From Actinomycetes bacterium (GTDB lineage Bacteria > Actinomycetota > Acidimicrobiia > Acidimicrobiales > Acidimicrobiaceae), in NCBI GenBank assembly GCA_021841935.1, contig JAKCDL010000016.1:1-48130 (forward strand): 48,130 nucleotides of DNA, written 5' to 3'. Shown here piece by piece: positions 43,092 through 48,130 of the stretch (within the stretch, counting starts at the first letter, position 1; each line of letters starts with the position of its first letter). The translations under genes and the position numbers were made by a program. The notes beneath the pieces are model-generated. The model ran no database searches, was not told the DNA's origin, and saw only the letters and a program-made list of their open reading frames with translations.

Positions 43092-45089
43092 TCAATTAGA
43101 CCGACCGCCACAAGTACTTCCTAAAGTAACGATTCGATACCTACCACCGAATTTGACACAAACCGAGGGCTTCGGATTCACTGCTTGGTTTAGGACGAAG
43201 TGCTTGGGCAAAGGGGTCGTCGATACATTGTCAACCGTTGACGGTGATTTCGGCGACGTTACCACCTTTGCACCTAGATGAGCGAGGGAGTACGTCATCA
43301 CATCGGAAAATACCTTCGCTGACGTTGCACCTCCGTAGAGCTGCTTTGGCTCTGTAAGGACTACAACCGCCGAGAGTGGAACCGATGAATTAGTAGTAAA
43401 ACCAACAAAGGTCGCCATGTACTGGCCAGGGATGTAACCGAGAGATGGATTGTTTGGATATGCAATCTGAGCCGTGCCTGTCTTTCCCGCAATTGCAAAG
43501 CCAGGGACTGCAGCCAAGGGAGCGGTCGAATTAGGATCAGTAACTCCAGCGAAGAGCGAACGCATCGTAGCAGCTAAAGAGGGTGAAATAACGCGCCTTG
43601 AAGTAGCAGCTACGGCCTTACCACCGATCGATAGAGCAAGGCGAGGGGTATAGAGCTTGCCGCCAGCCGCTAGAACGTTGTAGGCGTCGAGCACCTGCAG
43701 CGGTGTTGCGAGTTCATCCTGGCCAATTGGAACTGCTCCCCTAGCTGTGAGCGACTGCTTGGCAACGGGATCAAGGAATCCATATGAACTGCCGTGAAGG
43801 TTCAGCCCAGTTGGAACGCCCCAGCCGAAGTTATTGAAGGAGTTGTTAATTACGGTAGGCGAGAGCTTTGAAGCTACCATGATGGTCCCGACATTCGAAG
43901 ATTGTGCAAGGATATCCTTCGGGGTCATCACCTGTGGGGCATGGACTTCAGCATCGTGAAATGTCGATCCACCAACGTGAATAGAGTCAGGGACTACTAT
44001 CTCGGTTTGAGGAGTTACAACTCCAGCCTTTAACGCCGCAGCAAACGTCGCGATCTTCGCCACCGAACCTGGTTCGTAGGCATCTGTTACAGCATTAATC
44101 GTGTCACTCTGTTGCGTGAATGTAAAAGCAGGTTGCGGCTGATTTAGAGGAGCTACCGGTGAAGCAGTCGAATTTGGCGGAAGTCCAGCAGTTTCATCTA
44201 CCATGGCATAGATCTCGCCATTAGTAGGATTCATCACAACTACGGTACCGGTACGAGCCTGTGATGCAACCATTTCAGCTGACAGCGCACTTTCGGCATC
44301 GAGTTGGATTGACGTATCCAAAGTGGTGACGACATTTTTTCCGGGAATTGCCTCCTTTATTACCTTTGGAGGGACGGGAAGGTTGCTGTTATAGGGCGCA
44401 CTCGATGTGATTTCAGTCCCCGGAGTTCCGGTCAGCACCGAATTGAAGTAATTTTCAAGACCACCTTGGGCCTCACCATAGAGGGTAACTCTACCGATGA
44501 GCGCCTGTGCCATAGCTTGATTTGGATCTACTCGGATCGGATCATCGATCAAAGAGATGCCAAGCAAGGGATCTGGCAATCCCCGAGCTAAGGCGCTATT
44601 TATCGCCGATTCAATGGCATTTGCATCGGCGTCAGAGATCTGACGGTCTACGTAAGCAAATTGGCCAGGAGTGATCAACGCGGCATGAATCTGTGACTCG
44701 GGAAGGTTCAAAATACCTGCCAAAAGCTGAGCCTCGGCATTTGGATTTTGGACCTGGGCAGGATCGACTACGACTGTCTTTGCGGGCTTCGACGCAGCTA
44801 AGACAACACCATTTCGATCAAGTATTGAACCCCGAAATGCATTTATCGTCTGATAGTTATCTCCAACCAATCTTGAGAGATCGAGATAACTAGTAGAAGG
44901 AGCCATTGTAACCAAGACAAGCCTTACAACGATTAGTAGCGCAATGACGACGACGATAATGGATAAAAATCGTCCTCGTCGTCGAGAGATGGCACTTTGC
45001 GCACCTCGACGTCGGTTACCTCCGCGACCCGAACTATGCAAGGGTTGCGTAGAGGATTGTTTTGGATCTCTTTGATCAACGTAGGTCAT
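43092..45089 (-). CDS. ftsI: Septal transpeptidase FtsI / PBP2-type class B penicillin-binding protein
   Basis: It cross-links new septal peptidoglycan outside the membrane. The 665-aa protein has a basic cytoplasmic tail (1-40), one membrane anchor (about 41-61), a dimerisation/pedestal domain (FRGSILDRNGVVLAAS) and the transpeptidase domain. Active-site motifs are complete: SVAK with nucleophile Ser342 and Lys345, SSN at 397-399 and KTG at 536-538. After the transpeptidase domain there is a short tail of about 50 residues with two cysteines (CVKFGG, STCGG), too short for a PASTA domain. It starts 6 bp after the FtsL-like gene. Confidence 0.95.
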   Translation of the reverse strand: MTYVDQRDPKQSSTQPLHSSGRGGNRRRGAQSAISRRRGRFLSIIVVVIALLIVVRLVLVTMAPSTSYLDLSRLVGDNYQTINAFRGSILDRNGVVLAASKPAKTVVVDPAQVQNPNAEAQLLAGILNLPESQIHAALITPGQFAYVDRQISDADANAIESAINSALARGLPDPLLGISLIDDPIRVDPNQAMAQALIGRVTLYGEAQGGLENYFNSVLTGTPGTEITSSAPYNSNLPVPPKVIKEAIPGKNVVTTLDTSIQLDAESALSAEMVASQARTGTVVVMNPTNGEIYAMVDETAGLPPNSTASPVAPLNQPQPAFTFTQQSDTINAVTDAYEPGSVAKIATFAAALKAGVVTPQTEIVVPDSIHVGGSTFHDAEVHAPQVMTPKDILAQSSNVGTIMVASKLSPTVINNSFNNFGWGVPTGLNLHGSSYGFLDPVAKQSLTARGAVPIGQDELATPLQVLDAYNVLAAGGKLYTPRLALSIGGKAVAATSRRVISPSLAATMRSLFAGVTDPNSTAPLAAVPGFAIAGKTGTAQIAYPNNPSLGYIPGQYMATFVGFTTNSSVPLSAVVVLTEPKQLYGGATSAKVFSDVMTYSLAHLGAKVVTSPKSPSTVDNVSTTPLPKHFVLNQAVNPKPSVCVKFGGRYRIVTLGSTCGGRSN

Positions 45090-45095
45090 TATCCA

Positions 45096-46013
45096 TTACC
45101 CCACATTCGAAGAGGTCGAAGATGGCAAAGTAGTTGCGGGGGAAGCGGTCGTAGTAGGAGGCACCGTCGTAGCAGAAGCTGAGGTTACCGTAGTTGGCGT
45201 AACCGCCACAGCAGTAGATGGTGCCTTTGCCACCACGGTAGTCGAGGGCGATAGCGTATTTGCAAGAGGTTGGGAGGCCCCCGCAACAGAAGATTGACCA
45301 GCCTTAACTGGCGCAAGGGTTGTGGTAGGTGCCTCTCCTCCCGGCGTGTAGTACTCAGAGTATGGTTGAGACGAGGCCGAATAGAGAGCTAGGTGACTAT
45401 TACTTGAGAGACCGTTGGCGGTTGCAAAGGTCATATGAAGCTTCGATTGAGCAATCGATGCAATCCTCGCCGGAGAGTCGAGGGATGCCTCGGTCAAACT
45501 AAGTTGCTGGTTACTCGCGTTGAGCGAGCTGATCGTCGAATTCATTCCGGCAACCGAGAGTGACATCTTGCCGATCTCCGCCTGTGCGACCACACCGATC
45601 AGCACAGCTACCGCCAGAGCTGTTATTGAGCTCAGATAGAAGAACCTTTTAACCAAAACTGGTCGTCGAAGCTCTTTGAGTTCCTCGCCGGTCGGTAGTG
45701 GCCTCAAATGTACGGGGCGATAAGTGGGCTGACCTTCTACATCCAACCGCATTTGAGCCTTGAGACCAACGCTCGGCTTCGCTGCAGCCGCTGCCTGTGC
45801 CGGGGCGTAGCCTCGCCGCACTCGGGGAGCCGAGGGGCGGTTTTGCCTCTCGTCCGACGCCGCCGAACGCCTCTCGTCGTGGCTACTCGCTACGCTACCT
45901 CTAGCTTCGCCTCGTCCATAGGCTGAATCTAGATTTGCGGAACGGGCATAATTTAGCCAATCTTCAAAGGAACCCGCACTTGTTTTAGCTAATTTTTCTT
46001 GGCTAATCGTCAC
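45096..46013 (-). CDS. FtsL-like division protein with long disordered ends
   Basis: Its place between rsmH and ftsI, one hydrophobic helix (about 124-143) and a following helical segment (about 144-190) fit FtsL, which activates FtsW-FtsI together with FtsQ and FtsB. At 305 aa it is far longer than a typical FtsL (about 100-130 aa). The N-terminal 120 residues are polar and charged, with repeats of DERR/DERQ and an Ala run. The C-terminal 100 residues are mainly Thr, Ser, Pro, Val and Ala and lie outside the membrane. The GTG start overlaps the end of rsmH by 11 bp, with GGAG upstream. DNA coding for residues 33-75 is visibly richer in G+C than its surroundings. Sequence identity to known FtsL is not evident by eye; the call rests on position and topology. 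Confidence 0.75.
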   Translation of the reverse strand: MTISQEKLAKTSAGSFEDWLNYARSANLDSAYGRGEARGSVASSHDERRSAASDERQNRPSAPRVRRGYAPAQAAAAAKPSVGLKAQMRLDVEGQPTYRPVHLRPLPTGEELKELRRPVLVKRFFYLSSITALAVAVLIGVVAQAEIGKMSLSVAGMNSTISSLNASNQQLSLTEASLDSPARIASIAQSKLHMTFATANGLSSNSHLALYSASSQPYSEYYTPGGEAPTTTLAPVKAGQSSVAGASQPLANTLSPSTTVVAKAPSTAVAVTPTTVTSASATTVPPTTTASPATTLPSSTSSNVG

Positions 46014-47016
46014 TGGAAAACTCCATCTGAGGTCGCGTCAACTCTTCTTCAGTAATTTCAATGGCACGCAAACGCGCCGAGCGACTCCGAGAGTTCTCCT
46101 TCAATTCGTCACTGCGAGGCATGACCCTCTTTAGCAAATACCGCGCCTTTTTAGTAGCACCGCAAACGCACGGTAATTTGGCAGGACAACTACAGTTGCC
46201 TTCAACTGCGACCCTGAAGGCACGTTTTACCCTTTCGTCTTCTCCCGAGTGATACGAGATAATGGCAGCAACAGCCCCTATCGGCAGCTGCTCGTCTATG
46301 AAGTTCAGAAGGTGGTCTAACTCGTCAAGCTCGTTATTGACCGCGATTCGAAGAGCTTGAAAGGTAGCTACTACTGCACCTTTACGCACGTGACCGTAAC
46401 CCTTTGGAATCGACCTCTCGACGACCTCAACTAATGCTGAAGTTGATTCCACCGGGAGCGACTCTTTTATAACTCGTGATATTCGCGAGGCAAACCGACG
46501 TTCACCATTTGTGGCAATCAGGCGAGCTAGGTCATCACTGTCAATAACTTCGAGAAGCTCAGCTGCGGTCATGGAGTCCGAGGAGGACATCCTCATATCG
46601 AGGGGACCGTTCTCACGAATCGAAAAACCTCGAGCTCCATCGTCAAATTGATGCGATGAGACACCTAGGTCGCCAAGTACCCCAACGATTGAATCGTCAC
46701 CAACGAAAAAATCGAGGTCTCCTGATCCAATCTTCTCCCCGACGCTAGAAAATGGAGCATTCACAGCAACAAAGCGATCCCCGTACTTTGCAAGGCGACT
46801 TCTAGAACTTTCAATAGCATCTACGTCCCGATCGAAGCCGACTACTCGAATCGCCTTTGACGTCGATAGGATTGCGTCGCTGTGACCTCCGCCTCCGAGG
46901 GTAACGTCAAGCAAGATTCCAGATCGATCCAAGAAAAGATCTACTATCTCGCGCCAAAGTACAGGTGCATGGTAATTGCTAGAAAATCTCGAGGAGTAAG
47001 GTTCGCTACTGAACAT
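46003..47016 (-). CDS. rsmH: 16S rRNA m4C1402 methyltransferase RsmH (MraW)
   Basis: It methylates N4 of C1402 in 16S rRNA with S-adenosylmethionine. I prefer the ATG at 47016 (337 aa), preceded by GGGGG and overlapping the mraZ stop by 11 bp; an ATG at 47046 is possible. Motifs are YHAPVLWREIVD, the SAM-binding LDVTLGGGGHSDAIL, GVLGDLGVSSHQFD and RGFSIRENGPLDMRM, and the C-terminal ISYHSGEDERVKRAFR with a Cys-rich stretch after it. Second gene of the dcw cluster. Confidence 0.95.
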   Translation of the reverse strand: MFSSEPYSSRFSSNYHAPVLWREIVDLFLDRSGILLDVTLGGGGHSDAILSTSKAIRVVGFDRDVDAIESSRSRLAKYGDRFVAVNAPFSSVGEKIGSGDLDFFVGDDSIVGVLGDLGVSSHQFDDGARGFSIRENGPLDMRMSSSDSMTAAELLEVIDSDDLARLIATNGERRFASRISRVIKESLPVESTSALVEVVERSIPKGYGHVRKGAVVATFQALRIAVNNELDELDHLLNFIDEQLPIGAVAAIISYHSGEDERVKRAFRVAVEGNCSCPAKLPCVCGATKKARYLLKRVMPRSDELKENSRSRSARLRAIEITEEELTRPQMEFSSDD

Positions 47017-47428
47017 CTTGGCCCCCGATGTGCGAATTCCAAGCATTGACGTTCCATAATTCGATAGTTAGCAGCACGCCAACCACTATGACTTCCTTTG
47101 TCAAATTGCCGTAGTCGCGCAATCTTTGAGGTAGTGCCAATCTTCCCGTGGCGTCGATCTCCACCAAAGAGGCCTCGCTCGCCCATATTCTCATTCGGCG
47201 ACGAGCCGAGATGTCATCGTCGAGATTCGAATTCAAAAACCGCTCGGAGAATTCATTGAAGTCCTGGGTTCGCCAGATCGTAAGGCAGGGATCGCCATAT
47301 TGGGACTTGGAGACTACGCAGCTTTGACCTAGATCCTTTCGCAGTTGAGAAGGAAGAGTTAGTCGTCCTTTGATGTCGAGGTTGTGTTCGTGCGTACCAA
47401 AGAACCGAGGTGACTCTAACTCTGTCAT
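47006..47428 (-). CDS. mraZ: Transcriptional regulator MraZ
   Basis: MraZ forms rings of AbrB-like domains and controls the dcw operon, including itself. The ATG at 47428 (140 aa) has a G-rich site (GAGGGGGTGG) and gives the usual N-terminus FFGTHEHNLDIKGRLTLPSQLR; the upstream open frame lacks conservation. The second half-domain repeats the pattern (VEIDATGRLALPQRLRDY), so both DNA-binding halves are complete. Upstream lies an array of TGGKN motifs with a 10-bp period, its likely binding site. Confidence 0.95.
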   Translation of the reverse strand: MTELESPRFFGTHEHNLDIKGRLTLPSQLRKDLGQSCVVSKSQYGDPCLTIWRTQDFNEFSERFLNSNLDDDISARRRMRIWASEASLVEIDATGRLALPQRLRDYGNLTKEVIVVGVLLTIELWNVNAWNSHIGGQDVQ

Positions 47429-47445
47429 CGCCACCCCCTCTCTCA

Positions 47446-47505
47446 ACTTTGCCCCAAAATCATCCCTTTCGTACCACTTTACACCAAAATCTCCCACCGG
47501 CAAGC
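47446..47505 (-). repeat. Direct repeat upstream of mraZ, 30-bp period
   Basis: On the plus strand, ACTTT...CCAAAATC(A)TCCC occurs at 47446 and again at 47476, with two mismatches and one indel over 21 bases. The repeat includes several MraZ-box motifs and ends 18 bp before the mraZ ATG. Confidence 0.75.
47452..47496 (-). promoter_or_regulatory. Candidate MraZ operator (MraZ boxes)
   Basis: On the mraZ strand, TGGGA (47492-47496), TGGTG (47482-47486), TGGTA (47472-47476) and TGGGG (47452-47456) stand in one 10-bp register. The fifth position in the register, between TGGTA and TGGGG, holds GGGAT (or AGGGA shifted by one). In E. coli, MraZ binds TGGGN repeats separated by 5-bp spacers, exactly this spacing. 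The array lies 24-68 bp before the mraZ ATG. Confidence 0.7.
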
Positions 47506-47540
47506 AAAAGTTGCTCATTGTCACCGTAAGTGCTTCAATT

Positions 47541-47552
47541 TTTTTGCAAAAA
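47541..47552. promoter_or_regulatory. Palindrome in the mraZ / ligase divergent region
   Basis: TTTTTGCAAAAA is a perfect 12-bp palindrome near the middle of the 193-bp region between mraZ and the divergent ligase gene. It could be part of promoters for either side or an operator; no partner site is evident. Confidence 0.3.
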
Positions 47553-47621
47553 GTCCTGCTGTTGAAGCCAAGGACATTGCTTTGGAAGATTGGCACGATT
47601 CGGACCTAAGATGAGGTTGAG

Positions 47622-48130
47622 ATGACAGCTCTAAATAAGTCCGAATTATCCTTTACGTCCACCACCGACCACGACTACATCGAAGCACTTTTGAAGAACA
47701 GTGAGGTGGAGGTAGATAAGCGAAAAGTGGTTTTGTGCATACCAAAGGACGCCGGAGTAGTTATCGGCTCTACTCAGAAGATGACTCACGAGCTTGAGCG
47801 ATACGCAAAGGCGCACTCGAGCGAAATTCATCGACGAAGCTCAGGTGGAAGTGCTGTTGTGATAGATCCGATCAACTCAATATGGCTAGATATATTTCTT
47901 CCACCCAATGATCCGCTGGCAAAAAAGTCCATTGAAGAGACCTTTGAAGTGGCAAGTGTTGGGTGGAAGGCGATACTTGAAAGTGGCGGAGTCGATGCAG
48001 AAACCTACAGAGGGGCGTACCTACAAGACCCCCAATATAGAGAGATCTGCTTTGCTGGAAGGGCTCACGGGGAGATCCTCGTCAAGGGGAAAAAAGTGGT
48101 TGGAATGGCCCAGCGACGACGTCGCATCGG
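47622..48130 (+). CDS. Lipoate/octanoate-protein ligase family protein (3' partial)
   Basis: The frame is open from the ATG at 47622 (after GAGG) to the window end, giving 169 codons. It belongs to the BPL/LplA/LipB fold: VVIGSTQKM, then RRSSGGSAVV (RRxxGGGAVxH in classic LplA) and AGRAHGEILVKGKKVVGMAQRR, where the second lysine of GKK corresponds to the lysine that binds lipoyl-AMP (KIxGxAQ). Members attach lipoyl or octanoyl groups to 2-oxoacid dehydrogenases and glycine cleavage H protein. The usual third Gly and the His after the glycine loop are Ser and Ile here, so substrate or activity may differ. It is divergent from mraZ. Confidence 0.75.
   Translation, partial: MTALNKSELSFTSTTDHDYIEALLKNSEVEVDKRKVVLCIPKDAGVVIGSTQKMTHELERYAKAHSSEIHRRSSGGSAVVIDPINSIWLDIFLPPNDPLAKKSIEETFEVASVGWKAILESGGVDAETYRGAYLQDPQYREICFAGRAHGEILVKGKKVVGMAQRRRRI

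Overview
The window reads as one chromosomal stretch of an actinobacterium. Two things show this: a long division and cell wall (dcw) cluster that has sepF, divIVA and yggT but no ftsA, and a secreted wall hydrolase with repeats of a kind I associate from memory with Acidimicrobiia. Base composition looks close to half GC, low for the phylum. A low-GC Acidimicrobiia lineage is my inference and is not proven by the sequence.

Layout. 1-2562 (+): 5'-truncated GNAT / NDP-forming acyl-CoA ligase fusion, probably a protein lysine acetyltransferase whose ligase half has lost its catalytic residues. 2609-9977 (-): a LacI-type regulator with an 18-bp palindromic operator at 10081-10098, followed by a sugar-uptake operon (lipoprotein binding protein, two permeases, GH13 alpha-glucosidase, ABC ATPase). 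About 1.4 kb without genes follows. 11553-13019 (-): aldehyde dehydrogenase. 13242-16198 (-): ABC-2 type exporter pair and a secreted LolA-like protein. A second gene-poor stretch of 1.4 kb follows. 17572-20338 (+): a group-2-like sigma-70 factor and a secreted CHAP hydrolase with six exact-period 42-residue repeats. 20416-22477 (-): rluD-type pseudouridine synthase, lspA and a TraR/DksA zinc-finger protein. 22807-25971 (+): ileS.

26335-47428 (-) is the dcw cluster, transcribed from right to left: mraZ, rsmH, ftsL-like, ftsI, murE, mraY, murD, ftsW, murG, murC, murB, ftsQ, ftsZ, pgeF, yggS, sepF, yggT, divIVA. Many junctions are ATGA, GTGA or TAATG overlaps, so translation is probably coupled. 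Together these genes make UDP-MurNAc-peptides and lipid I/II (murB-E, mraY, murG), polymerise and cross-link septal wall (ftsW, ftsI), assemble the divisome (ftsZ, sepF, ftsQ, ftsL) and direct polar growth (divIVA). murF is absent from its usual place between murE and mraY. A tryptophanase gene (tnaA) lies on the opposite strand between ftsW and murG. Upstream of mraZ, TGGKN motifs with a 10-bp period match the MraZ operator layout. A 3'-truncated lipoate-protein-ligase-like gene runs divergently from mraZ at the right edge.

I saw no rRNA, tRNA, CRISPR array, insertion sequence or phage gene. The most notable points are the degenerate ligase half of the first protein, tnaA inside the dcw cluster, the missing murF, the MraZ-box array, the divergent sigma region 4.2, the propeller-CHAP protein, and two unrelated 14-bp-period tandem repeats in intergenic DNA.
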